Both the position numbers and the translations under genes were made by a program. From DATGJX01 sp963830545 (GTDB lineage Bacteria; Vulcanimicrobiota; Vulcanimicrobiia; Vulcanimicrobiales; Vulcanimicrobiaceae), in contig CAWHMK010000001.1 of the NCBI GenBank assembly GCA_963830545.1, forward strand, positions 124,001-188,000: DNA of 64,000 nt. Reading direction: 5' to 3'. Under the pieces are notes generated by a model. The model saw nothing but the letters and a program-made list of their open reading frames with translations. It ran no database searches and had not been told where the DNA came from. This document shows, piece by piece, positions 9,008 to 17,600 of the stretch; positions within the stretch are counted from its first letter, which is position 1; the number at the start of each line of letters is the position of its first letter.

Positions 9008-10234
9008 CTATTCAAGTGCGGCAGCAACCGCATCGATGGCCTGGTCGACCTCGGACGCTCTGTTGTAGTGAGCCATGCCGATCCGCACCACGCCTTGCTC
9101 CTCGTCGATGCCGAGTTGGCGCACGACTTCGAGCGCGAAGTTATGACCCGACCACACGAAAATGTTGCGTGCTGCGAGGAACTGCGCAATTTCCTGCGGC
9201 CTGCGTTTAGGATGTACGAACGACACCGTCGGCACGCGGCGACCCTCTCGCGCCGGATCCGTAATGCCGACGATACGTACACCCGGAATGCACTGCAGTC
9301 CGGCGATGAGACGCGAGGTCAGGCCTCGCTCGTATTCCACGACCCCCTCGAGGGGCTCGGGGTCCTTCGATACCTCAGGATGACGAAGTGAGGCCTCGGA
9401 ATGACGAAGTTCGTCCCAATAGTCAATGGTTGCGCGCAGCGCGGCGAGCTGCTCGATTTGGGGCGTTCCCGTTTCGAACTTATACGGCAATTCCGTCGTT
9501 TGCGCACGCACTTTATACGCGAAAAGCGGCTCGAGGATGGATTCGCGGCTCCAGACGATGCCCAGATGCGGCCCATAGAATTTGTACGCGGAGCACGCAA
9601 GGAAATCGCAACCCAAAGCTTGGACGTCGACGGGAACGTGCGGGGCGAGCTGTACCGCGTCCACATACGCCAGTGCCCCGGCGGCATGAACGCGTTCGAC
9701 GAGTGCGCGAACGTCATTGATCGATCCGGTCAGATTGCTCGCGTAGTTCAAGGCAACGAGTTTGGTTTTCTTCGAGAGCGCCGCGTCGAGCGCTTCCGGC
9801 TCGATGCACCAGGTCTCCTCATTGAAAGGTACCCATCGCACGGTCAATCCGCGATCCTCGGCGAGCGCAAGCCACGGAGCAATATTGCCGTCGTGATCCA
9901 TGCGCGTGACGACGATTTCATCGCCGGGTTGAAGCATGCGCCCGATGCTGCGCGAGAGGTCGAACGTCAGTGACGTCATGCTCGGCCCGATGATGATTTC
10001 GCGCTCCGAACAGGCGCCCAGAAAGCGAGCCATTGCGCGGTGCGCGCCGGTGACGATTTCTTCAGCCGCCAGGCTTGTCGTAAAGTACCCGCCCATATTC
10101 GCATTCGTTTCGAGCAAACAGCGCGACGCTGCCTCGGCGACCCGCACCGGCACCTGCGTACCCGCCGGATTGTCGAGATAGACTCGCGCGACGCCCGCGT
10201 CGGTGCGTTCCAATGCCGGAAATTCCGCGCGCAC
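9008..10234 (-). CDS. Cysteine desulfurase-like PLP enzyme (class V aminotransferase fold)
   Basis: A protein of 408 residues of the cysteine desulfurase-like/isopenicillin-N epimerase group. Visible are YLDNPAGTQVP near the N-terminus, TRMDHDGNIAPW, YVDAVQLAPH with the PLP-contacting Asp, and CSAYKFYGPHLG with the Schiff-base Lys. It ends with AGLQCIPGV, FVWSGHNFALEV and RIGMAHYN. It would act on a cysteine- or amino-acid-like substrate; true desulfurase activity is not certain because this subgroup is poorly characterised. The GTG start at 10234 (VRAEFPAL) is inferred; no strong ribosome site is visible. An in-frame dispersed-repeat insertion (LRHPEVSKDPEPLEG) lies at 9345-9384 in a surface-loop region. 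Confidence 0.8.
   Translation of the reverse strand: MRAEFPALERTDAGVARVYLDNPAGTQVPVRVAEAASRCLLETNANMGGYFTTSLAAEEIVTGAHRAMARFLGACSEREIIIGPSMTSLTFDLSRSIGRMLQPGDEIVVTRMDHDGNIAPWLALAEDRGLTVRWVPFNEETWCIEPEALDAALSKKTKLVALNYASNLTGSINDVRALVERVHAAGALAYVDAVQLAPHVPVDVQALGCDFLACSAYKFYGPHLGIVWSRESILEPLFAYKVRAQTTELPYKFETGTPQIEQLAALRATIDYWDELRHSEASLRHPEVSKDPEPLEGVVEYERGLTSRLIAGLQCIPGVRIVGITDPAREGRRVPTVSFVHPKRRPQEIAQFLAARNIFVWSGHNFALEVVRQLGIDEEQGVVRIGMAHYNRASEVDQAIDAVAAALE
9345..9384 (+). repeat. Dispersed element inside the cysteine desulfurase-like gene
   Basis: A full-length unit in the same orientation as 44220-44261, beginning CCCTCGAGGGGCTCGGGGTC and ending CAGGATGAC; a second partial tail (GGCCTCGGAATGAC) follows at 9392-9405. 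It is translated in frame on the minus strand as RHPEVSKDPEPLEG. Confidence 0.75.
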
Positions 10235-10363
10235 GGCGTCTATGGGAAAAGCTTACGGAAAGAGGCGGCATGTGCGGGCGGTTTCGCGCGGACCCCCGCT
10301 CCTCCGCCCAAACCTGCGCCTGCCTCCAAGTCAGCGTTAAGGATCGGCGCGTAAGGTTGGCGC

Positions 10364-10795
10364 ATGAAACTCCGCACTGTCGTCTTTGGGGGCGCACTGA
10401 TGGCGCTCATGTTTCCGCTAGCCGCGCTCGCGCAGATGCCGCCCGATGGCCAGGGCCCTCCGCCCGAGGTACGGGCACGCTTCGAGCAAGCGCGTACCCA
10501 AGCGAAGACCGCGGCATTTAACGATCTCTCGCCGGACCATCGCGCGAAGATACAGGCGATTTCGGCGCAAGTACAAGATGGATCGCTGGACCGCCGCGCC
10601 GCGAGCGCGCAAATAGACGCAATGCTCTCACCGAGCGAAACGCAAGCAGTGCTCGGCGAGGCGCAAAAGTTGCGCGACGCGTTGCAAAAGACGTTTGCGG
10701 GCGAGGGCCCATCGCAACCGATGAATCGCAAACCCGATGCGGGAAGATTTCTGCTGATGGTTTCGGGGCAGCCGCGACCGCCTCAGGGGCCGTAA
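10364..10795 (+). CDS. Exported Spy-like small protein B
   Basis: A protein of 143 residues with a signal peptide (MKLRTVVFGGALMALMFPLA, cleavage near ALAQ) and a helical body: LSPDHRAKIQAISAQVQDG and MLSPSETQAVLGEAQKL. The pattern parallels protein A at 1798-2241, including the near-terminal DAG+FLLMVS. It lacks the Met/His-rich tail of A and is rich in Pro/Gln at both ends. The downstream lipoprotein gene starts 6 bp after its stop, so they form an operon. Periplasmic; function unknown. Confidence 0.65.
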   Translation: MKLRTVVFGGALMALMFPLAALAQMPPDGQGPPPEVRARFEQARTQAKTAAFNDLSPDHRAKIQAISAQVQDGSLDRRAASAQIDAMLSPSETQAVLGEAQKLRDALQKTFAGEGPSQPMNRKPDAGRFLLMVSGQPRPPQGP

Positions 10796-10801
10796 AGCCG
10801 C

Positions 10802-11125
10802 GTGAAAGCGTTCGTGGCGGCGGCCGGGTTCGCACTTCTTGCGGGTTGTTCGTCGGGGACACCGTTCTCGGATGTGGTCGGAAATCTCCGCGTTACCGGG
10901 CACGTCACGGGCGGAAGCGTCGATGTGCAGTTGTACGATGCGTCTACGGGATACCCGGTGGACGCAAACGAGGTGGAGGTCAAGTCCGACGGTACGCCCA
11001 CAGTGCACGCGTCGCGCCGACAACTTGGAATCTACAGCGCGAACATCGCCAATCCCGAACGCATCGACTTGCTGATCACGACGCGCGATCGGCGCAGCGT
11101 CTTCATCGCGCTGCGCGAACGATAG
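10802..11125 (+). CDS. Small putative lipoprotein
   Basis: A protein of 107 residues with GTG start and a lipoprotein signal ending LLAG-C (lipobox Cys at residue 16). The remainder is beta-rich (VTGHVTGGSVDVQLYDASTG, YPVDANEVEVKSDG) and reminiscent of a single carbohydrate-binding or transthyretin-like sandwich, but no family is recognised. It is likely anchored to a membrane and cotranscribed with Spy-like protein B. Confidence 0.6.
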   Translation: MKAFVAAAGFALLAGCSSGTPFSDVVGNLRVTGHVTGGSVDVQLYDASTGYPVDANEVEVKSDGTPTVHASRRQLGIYSANIANPERIDLLITTRDRRSVFIALRER

Positions 11126-11182
11126 CTCTTTATCGCCGGCGGCGGTTTTCCGGACGGTGGCCGCCTCGCTCGTGATGGGACG

Positions 11183-11987
11183 CTAGCCCACGGTCTTTGC
11201 GGCGTTTCCTGGGCATTGCCTATAGGGATTCTCACCGCGATCGAGCCCATCCGCAACAACGTTAAGTTCATCGGCCAGCGAGCGCAGTTCGTGTGAAATA
11301 TTGTCCCGGTTCGAATCGATGATGTCGTACCACATTGCGGCGCTCGAACGGCTTAGACGAATCAGACTCCCTTGCGGCCGGACCGACGTAGACTCCCGCA
11401 TCGCGCCCATTCGATCGCTCGAGCCGGGATGCAAAGAGCGTCGCGAGCACTTGCGGCAGGTGTGAGCTGCGTGCGATGATGCGATCGTGCTCTTCCGCCT
11501 GGATTTCCACCGGAACGGCACCGAGCGCGCCGATGAATTGAACCGCGCGCCGATCCTCGCGATCGCCGCTCGAAACGTAGAGCCACGGCTTCCCTTCGAA
11601 CATATCACGGTCCGCGGCGGCGGGCCCGCTCCGCTCCCGGCCGGCCATCGGATGCGTCGCCACGAAATTCCGTATGCCGCGCGCCGCTGCCACGATCGGC
11701 GCTTTGACCGACGAAACGTCCAGAATCAAGCGCGCGCGGATGCGTTGCGTGCAGCGCATTCGACGAAGTTCCTGCAGCGTTCCGCTGACGTGCGCGGCGA
11801 TGACGATTACGTCCGCGTCCGCGTGCACGGTTTCGCGCTCGACGATCTCGTCGATCGCGCCGCGCTGCAGCGCTTCTTCTGCCGCGCGGGCGTCGACATC
11901 GAAACCGATGACGCGCCAACCGGCATCCCGCATCCGCATCCCGATCGCGCCGCCGATGAGTCCGGTGCCGATGATGCCGAGAGTCAT
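11183..11987 (-). CDS. tyrA: Prephenate/arogenate dehydrogenase (one frameshift)
   Basis: The tyrosine-branch enzyme, an NAD(P)-dependent oxidative decarboxylase. It starts MTLGIIGTGLIGGAIGMRMR (Rossmann GxGxxG) and carries VSSVKAPIV, FVATHPMAGRERSGPAAAD and HDRIIARSSHLPQVLA, all TyrA landmarks. The C-terminal helical end (AAMWYDIIDSNRDNI...) is in another frame: one extra base lies between about 11362 and 11382 in the GC-rich stretch; correcting it gives the expected 'GSLIRLSRSSAAMWYDI'. Last gene of the aromatic operon, its ATG overlapping the aroH stop (ATGA). No ACT domain follows. Confidence 0.85.
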
Positions 11988-12355
11988 TTCGCCGCCCGCG
12001 CCAAGTCGGGCCGCAGAACGCGCGCACCGTCGAGATACACGTGTTCGACTTCGTGCTGCGCACGAGCGGTGTTGACGTGCATGAGCACCCGAATTACTCG
12101 CGGCAGCGACCCCGCAACGTCGATTTCCGTGAAGTGCAGCATCGGCACGTGCACCCAGCCCATCTCGCGCGCGCCGAGCGCGGGGAATGCCGCGCGCAAA
12201 TCCGGGGTCAGACTGAAGAGCACCGACGCGATGTCGTCGAGTTCGACGGCGTTCCGAGCGATCATCGCCGCCAGCAATCGCTTCGTCACTGCGAGGATCG
12301 CTTGCGGATCGTCCGCATCCACGGTGACCGCGCCGCGTATTCCGCGCATCTTCAT
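11984..12355 (-). CDS. aroH: Chorismate mutase, AroH type
   Basis: A monofunctional chorismate mutase of the trimeric AroH fold, 123 residues, converting chorismate to prephenate. It opens MKMRGIRGAVTVDADD and contains the family pieces FSLTPDLRAAFPALGAREMG and VPMLHFTEIDVAGSLPRVIR with the active-site Arg residues, and HVYLDGARVLRPDL at the end. The ATG at 12355 overlaps the stop of the aroA remnant (ATGA) and its own stop overlaps tyrA, so translation is coupled through the operon. It supplies prephenate to both the PheA domain and TyrA. Confidence 0.92.
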   Translation of the reverse strand: MKMRGIRGAVTVDADDPQAILAVTKRLLAAMIARNAVELDDIASVLFSLTPDLRAAFPALGAREMGWVHVPMLHFTEIDVAGSLPRVIRVLMHVNTARAQHEVEHVYLDGARVLRPDLARAAK

Positions 12356-12591
12356 GACAGACTCATCAGCACGTCGAAGAACGATGGATACGAAATCTTC
12401 GCCCTCGTTCCAGGCAACGCGCCGCTTCGCACGCGAACCGTTCCTACCGGTTCGCGACGCCATCGGCGGTGAACGCTTTCGACGTGCGCGCCCATGCGGC
12501 GGAGGACGCCGGTGATTCGGGTCCAGCCGTTCGCGATTGCGCCCAAAATCAAAGCGCGGAGTGCCTCGATACCCCGTATCTCGACGTTCAC
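12352..12591 (-). pseudogene. aroA: Collapsed aroA (EPSP synthase) of 79 codons with internal deletions
   Basis: A 79-codon open frame that keeps both ends and pieces of EPSP synthase in the right order: N-terminal NVEIRGIEAL, then RALILGAIANGWTRITG (normally after GDKSISH), then VLRRMGAHVES with REPVGTVRVRSGALPGT (normally about residues 290-340), then the true C-terminus ISYPSFFDVLMSLS. The full enzyme is about 430 residues, so some 350 are missing in three gaps, all leaving the frame open. The GTG start overlaps the upstream stop (GTGA) and the stop overlaps aroH (ATGA), so the gene position in the operon is untouched. It cannot be a working EPSP synthase. Either true internal deletions or an assembly collapse. 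Confidence 0.75.
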
Positions 12592-14354
12592 GACGCAGTC
12601 ACCAATCGCGTGTCGATTGGAATTCGCGTGAGATCGTGGACGATCGCCGAAAAATCGTCGAACGTCAGTGCCTGGTCTTTGTCGCTCTTCGCGTCGGCCG
12701 GATTCGGATGAACCTCCACCAAGATTCCGTGCGCGCCGACGGCTTTTGCAGCGCGGCACAACGGACGAATCCAACGGCGTACCCCCACGCCGTGACTGGG
12801 ATCTACGAGCACCGGCAAATGCGAGCGTTCACGCAGCACCGGTACTGCCGAAAGATCGAGCGTGTTGCGCGTCGCGGGTTCGAACGTGCGAATTCCGCGC
12901 TCGCACAGCATGACGTTCGGATTTCCTTCGGCGAGCACGTATTCCGCCGCAGCGAGCAGTTCGTCGATCGTCGCGGAGAGGCCGCGTTTGAGCAGCACGG
13001 GCTTCCCCGTGCGTCCGACAGCTTTGAGCAAATCGAAATTTTGCATGTTGCGCGCACCGATTTGCAAGACGTCGATTTGCCCCGTCATGCGCTGGACCTG
13101 ATCGACGGTCATCACCTCGCTCACCGTGGGCAACCCCGTTGCGCGGCCCGCTTCGGCCAGCAAATCCACGCCTTCCCAACCTAAGCCTTGGAATGCATAC
13201 GGGCTGGTTCTCGGTTTAAAAGCGCCGCCGCGCAGCATTGCCGCCCCGCGCGCCTTGACCGCGTGCGCAGTCTGCACTATTTGTTCGCGCGATTCCACCG
13301 AACACGGCCCCGCGATGATGACGAACTCGCCGTCCCCTACGCGGACTCCGCCGACTTCCAGTACGCTGCCTTGCGGGCGCGCCGGCCGTGAGACGCGAGG
13401 CAACTCCGAGGTGATTTCGAACACGGCGCTCTGCGGATGCCAGCCGGCCGTCAACGCGGCAGCGGTGCTTTGCACCGTGGCCTCCGGCGCGCCGGACGGC
13501 AAACCGTCATGTGCGTCGTAGCTGCCCAGAACGGTGAACTGCTGCGCGTTGCCGCGCACGCGCTCGAGCGCATCGGCAACATGCGGTTGGTATTCCTCGC
13601 CCGCCAAGTCGAGGTAAAAGACGTGATCGCTTCCATGCCCGAGCCGCGGCTTCGATTCTACCTTGGTCAGATTCACGCCGCGTTCGGCAAATTCCCTAAG
13701 ACAACTCGAGAGACGCCCGGGAGCGTCCGCGAGGCTGAAGATCACGGACGTTTTCCGGTGCGCGGAAGGGGCGAGCCGCGCAAGTGGATGATCCGGCGCC
13801 TGCTGCGCCGAGCGCACGATCAGAAAGCGCGAGTACGTGTTCGGATGATCGGCGCAATTTGCGGCGAGCTCCACCAAATCGTAAATTCGCGCGGCTGCAA
13901 TCGGGGCAAGCGCTGCGATCGCCGAGCTGCCGTTGCGCGCGACTTCGCGCGCGGCGACGCCCGTGTCTTCGCACGGAATCGCTCGCGCGTTTTGCAGTCC
14001 TTGCAAAAAGCGGCTGCATTCCGCGATCGTCAACGGATGCGCCAGCACCTCGCGTACGTCGGCAAGACTCGCGCCGTGCACGCCCACGAGCCGGTGATCG
14101 GTGCGGCAGAGCACCTCGGCCACGGGAACGAGCCCGAACTCCGCGACCAAATCGTAACCCTCGCGAACCGTTCCGACGACGGCGTTCTCCATGGGGATGA
14201 TGCCGGCGCTCGCGCGTTCCGCGCTCACCGCCGCCGCGACTTCGCGATAACTCGGCATTCCGAGCGTTGCCGTCTCGAGCGCGCGATCGCTCATGAATTG
14301 CTGGACGACCAGCTGCGAAAATGCTCCGTCGACGCCTTGATATGCCGCGACCAT
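12588..14354 (-). CDS. Fused prephenate dehydratase-ACT / DAHP synthase
   Basis: A 588-residue fusion joining the first step of the shikimate pathway with the phenylalanine branch. Residues about 1-185 are prephenate dehydratase (AYQGVDGAFSQ, GIIPMENAVVGTV, NTYSRFLIV); about 200-275 an ACT domain with the Phe-binding ESKPR motif; about 330-580 a class I DAHP synthase of the AroF/AroG(Bs)/KDO8P-like type (IIAGPCSVESREQ, RGGAFKPRTSPYAFQG, QIGARNMQNFDLL, LVDPSHGVG). DAHP synthase is often fused to chorismate mutase; fusion to prephenate dehydratase is less usual. The ACT domain between the two could let phenylalanine control both activities. The transcript begins at the leader described at 14441-14518. 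Confidence 0.9.
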   Translation of the reverse strand: MVAAYQGVDGAFSQLVVQQFMSDRALETATLGMPSYREVAAAVSAERASAGIIPMENAVVGTVREGYDLVAEFGLVPVAEVLCRTDHRLVGVHGASLADVREVLAHPLTIAECSRFLQGLQNARAIPCEDTGVAAREVARNGSSAIAALAPIAAARIYDLVELAANCADHPNTYSRFLIVRSAQQAPDHPLARLAPSAHRKTSVIFSLADAPGRLSSCLREFAERGVNLTKVESKPRLGHGSDHVFYLDLAGEEYQPHVADALERVRGNAQQFTVLGSYDAHDGLPSGAPEATVQSTAAALTAGWHPQSAVFEITSELPRVSRPARPQGSVLEVGGVRVGDGEFVIIAGPCSVESREQIVQTAHAVKARGAAMLRGGAFKPRTSPYAFQGLGWEGVDLLAEAGRATGLPTVSEVMTVDQVQRMTGQIDVLQIGARNMQNFDLLKAVGRTGKPVLLKRGLSATIDELLAAAEYVLAEGNPNVMLCERGIRTFEPATRNTLDLSAVPVLRERSHLPVLVDPSHGVGVRRWIRPLCRAAKAVGAHGILVEVHPNPADAKSDKDQALTFDDFSAIVHDLTRIPIDTRLVTAS

Positions 14355-14370
14355 CTTCCGTACTCCCGTG

Positions 14371-14413
14371 CAAAAATAGAACGAACCCCCGCCGGATCCG
14401 GCGAGGGCTCGTT
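14371..14413 (-). terminator. Attenuator hairpin before the aromatic operon
   Basis: On the minus strand a stem of about 15 bp (5' arm AACGAGCCCTCGCCGG, 3' arm CCGGCGGGGGTTCGTT, with two G-U pairs) is followed by CTATTTTT. It lies 16 nt before the ATG of the PheA-DAHPS gene and 27 nt after the leader peptide stop. The base of its 5' arm (14403-14415) can instead pair with leader positions 14449-14461 through about 11 base pairs, giving a competing antiterminator. Confidence 0.85.
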
Positions 14414-14440
14414 GCAGGACTTGTGACGTACTCTATCTCG

Positions 14441-14518
14441 TCAAGCGCGCAAACGACTCTCAGCCGGTCCGGTGGACGGCCAATACCAGTACGACGCATA
14501 CGAGAACGAGACGTTCAT
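14441..14518 (-). CDS. Aromatic-rich attenuation leader peptide (25 residues)
   Basis: A short open frame MNVSFSYASYWYWPSTGPAE + SRLRA with Phe-5, Tyr-7, Tyr-10, Trp-11, Tyr-12 and Trp-13. Six of nine consecutive residues 5-13 are aromatic, which is far above chance, and all three end products of the downstream pathway are represented. The promoter predicted at 14528-14556 would start transcription about 3 nt before the ATG, so the peptide may be translated without a leader. A ribosome stalled on the Tyr/Trp cluster would leave 14449-14461 free to form the antiterminator; a ribosome reaching the stop would cover it and let the terminator form. Confidence 0.85.
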   Translation of the reverse strand: MNVSFSYASYWYWPSTGPAESRLRA

Positions 14519-14527
14519 GTTCCGACC

Positions 14528-14556
14528 ATCTAACCACGCGCCGGGCACTCTGTCAA
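14528..14556 (-). promoter_or_regulatory. Predicted sigma70-type promoter of the aromatic operon
   Basis: Perfect -35 TTGACA (14551-14556, minus strand), a 17-bp spacer and a weak -10 TTAGAT (14528-14533). Placement just before the leader peptide supports it; the -10 matches consensus at only three positions. Confidence 0.6.
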
Positions 14557-14580
14557 CGGCCGATCGGATATAAACGGAGA

Positions 14581-14598
14581 CCCCCGCCGCGGCGGGGG
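14581..14598 (-). terminator. 18-bp GC palindrome after TonB receptor 1
   Basis: A perfect palindrome (CCCCCGCCG and its complement) about 30 bp beyond the receptor stop, followed on the minus strand by TCTCCGTTTATAT. It is a likely terminator separating the receptor from the aromatic operon promoter, though the T-run is weak. Confidence 0.55.
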
Positions 14599-14627
14599 CC
14601 TCGTGCCCATGCGATTCCGGGTCGTTC

Positions 14628-17600
14628 CTAGAGCTTGAGACGGGCTTCCAGGAAGAACTGGAACGGCTGTTTGGTTTGATTGAAGTTGCCCGCTGCGGTG
14701 TTGACGTTGACCGCGCCTTCGTAGGCGCCGTATGGATATTGCAGCAGGCGTTGGAAGTCGGAGACGGTTGCCGGCGGATTGTAGAGATTTCCCACCGGAC
14801 CGAACGCGCCGCCATTGTTGAGCAGGTTGTACGAACATACGCTGGAGTCATCGATCGTCCATGCGGTTTTCGTGCCGCCCCAACAGGTGTTTACGACGTT
14901 CGCGAACGTTGCCACGAGCGTTACTTTCGGCGACACGTCGTAGCTCATTTGCAGATTCGCTGCAAGCTGGTTGGGTTCCACAAAGGCGCCGATGTTGTCG
15001 AATTTGCCCGTATATTGATCCGGAATGACGACTCTTCCGGTGCAATTGGTAGCATCGAACGCGCCGCCACCCGCCGCCCCGTATGGATACCGCGGATCGC
15101 CTGTGGGCGAAACGCCCGCCAGCGGAGCCCCACAGCTCGCCGGATCGATGCCGTCGGTCGTTTCCGGTTCGCCGTACCGCCCGCCGCCCTGGAACTGCAG
15201 TGACGGCGTAACGGCGAAGCGGTCGCGCTTGTAGTTGAGGATGAGCGTCGCAACATACGGCGCGCCGTACGATACGGCATAGGATTGAACCGGTCCCGGA
15301 AAGTTCGTGTACGGCGTAAAGGCGCTGTCCCGGATCGATGAGCGGTTGCGCCGGTGCGTCGTAGTAGGGATTGGCTACCGCTCCCGCAGCGGAGCACGGC
15401 GAGGCGAGGCCGCCCGCATAACATGGTGAACCGCCGTCCGCGCTCGTCAGCGAATCGTAGTGTTGAATGTCCGCATTGATGCCGGTAACGACGGTCGAAC
15501 CGTTGCTCAGCGCATCGTAACGGATCTGCGAGTGGGTGTATGCGAACGACAATTGGCCCGACAATCCGTCGCGGCTGAAGTCGCCCTTGTTGAGTTGGAA
15601 CTCGACGCCGTCGCTCGTTTGCCGGCCGACGTTCAACCCCGAGGAGAAACTCGTCTTCTGATCGAGGAAAAACTGTTGAACTTGGTCCTTGGTTTCACGC
15701 AAGAACGGTGTGAGTTTGAATGACCAGTCCGTACCGCGCAGATGCTTTTCGAGCGAGACGTCAAAATTCAGAGACGTCGGTGGACGAACCGCATGATCGT
15801 ACGGCGAGAGGAAGCCGAACGAGTAGAACGCAGCCGAACCCGGAAGTTCGAACGGTGTGTCTTCCTGCAGCGTGTCGTATTGTTCGAACGCGGAGTTCGG
15901 CGGTTCGGCATATTTACCCGCGGAGAACCGCAATACCGTATCCGGATTGAACGTAAACGTTCCGCCGAGGCGCGGCTGCAGCACGTCGTACGTATTCGTT
16001 CCCGAAACGTTCTGCATGTTCGCTGCGGTGTAACCGGACGGGCACGCGGCGTTCGGAAGCAGTCCGAGCGCTGACTTGTCCACCGGCGCGCCGTTTGCGT
16101 TGATGCAATTATCGCGATTCCACGCGTTGAACCAGAACATTCGCGCCTGATCGTTTGTGCCCGTGTCCGCGCCGACGAACGAGAATCGGTCGAAACGAAG
16201 CCCCAGATTCAGCAAGAGCTTGTCGTTCGGCCGCACTTCGTCGGTCAGTGAAGCGGCGGTGAACCGCGGCGTCACCGAATTATACGTAGCCCACATCGAG
16301 TTTTCCGCGATGAGCCACGTGCAAGGGCCGGCCGGCCCTCCGGGAACGTTGCAGCTGCTCGCCAGCGCCGGAACGGTTCCCGACGCTATGCCGCCCCACG
16401 TTGCGAAATTCGCGGTGTTGCCGTTCACGTCGCCGCCGGGATTGCAGGTGATAACCGCGCCCGTGCTGTCGAAGCAATAGCCTGCGAGCGGATCGTTCGC
16501 ATTGACCATCACGACCCCCCGCGACCGCACCCCTCCGGCGTTGAACATCTGGGTGTTGTTGTCTCGAACGGACGTCGAGGTCGTGTACGAACCTTGCACG
16601 CTGACGAGGTTTTGCGGATTGACTTGCATGCTGAAGTTTGCGCTCACGCCGCGCGTGTGGGAGCTCAGTTCGTAGTCCGAGGCGCAGCAGGCAACGTAAT
16701 TTGCGAACGAACTGTTTGGGCCATTGTGCGTCCAGCTGCTGTAGTACGTGTAGCCGTAAAGCCGGAAGAACGCATCGGAGCCGATGTTCTTCTGATATTG
16801 CATCTTCACGATCTCCTGGCTGTTGCGCAGTTCGTCGCGCAAGTTCGGGGGAATGACTCCGCCGAACGAGTGCGCAGGAGTATTCGGGAAGAAATACGGA
16901 CTGACGCACGTGGAACTGAGTGTGGTCGTCGTCGTTCCGACGCCTCCGCAAGTCCACTGATAGCCGTCCGCGAACGACGGAGCGTTGGCAGCGCCGCCGA
17001 ACGCCGGAAAACCGCCCGCATCGTTCGTCGAATTGTAGAACGGATTGAGCAGTTCGCCGCTGTCCCATAGCAATTGCACGTCGTCACGGCCGCTGTCGTT
17101 GCGGTGCGGGATGCCGAAGTGCAGGTTCACGAGCGCGTCGCGGTCGTAGATGTTCGACTGGAATGCGTAATTGTACGGCAGTACCGAATAGCAGCCGGTT
17201 GGCGCGAGGTCGGCCGGGCACGACCCAGTTCCCGCGGTTATCGGCGCTAACGCACCGGCAAGATCGGTGCTGCCGGCACCGTTGCTTTGATCGACGTAGC
17301 GGAAATCCTGATCGTAGCCGCCGACACCGGCGTAGTACGAAAAGAGCCGGTTCGGCGATGCGCCGCCGGCTTCGGCTGCCGCTTTGTGATAGAATGCCGG
17401 CGCTCCGATGCCGAGCGCGACCGATCCGAATCCCGGATACGTGCCGCTCTTGATGACCTGATTGATGTACCCGGCGAGTCCTTCGCCCTCGGAATTCGCG
17501 GGCGACGCTCCTGTGTACACCTGCAGTTCCTGCTGCCCGAGTGATGATGCCGCACCGGAGGGATAATTGTCGAACGAACGGTTGATCGGAATTCCGTCGA

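Noticed and set aside
12592..12774. Upstream extension of the aroA remnant frame
   Set aside because: It overlaps the conserved end of the DAHP synthase domain in another frame. The GTG at 12591 coupled to that stop is the natural start.
14441..14851. Longer frame of 136 codons that ends with the leader peptide
   Set aside because: Its upstream part is antisense or out of frame with the receptor gene and has no coding features. Only the last 25 codons from the ATG at 14518 fit the promoter and attenuator.
14848..15320. Receptor 1 tail in the uncorrected frame (Arg/His-rich, to 14848)
   Set aside because: The sequence is not barrel-like. The other frame gives a proper TonB receptor end at 14628, so this tail is a frameshift product.
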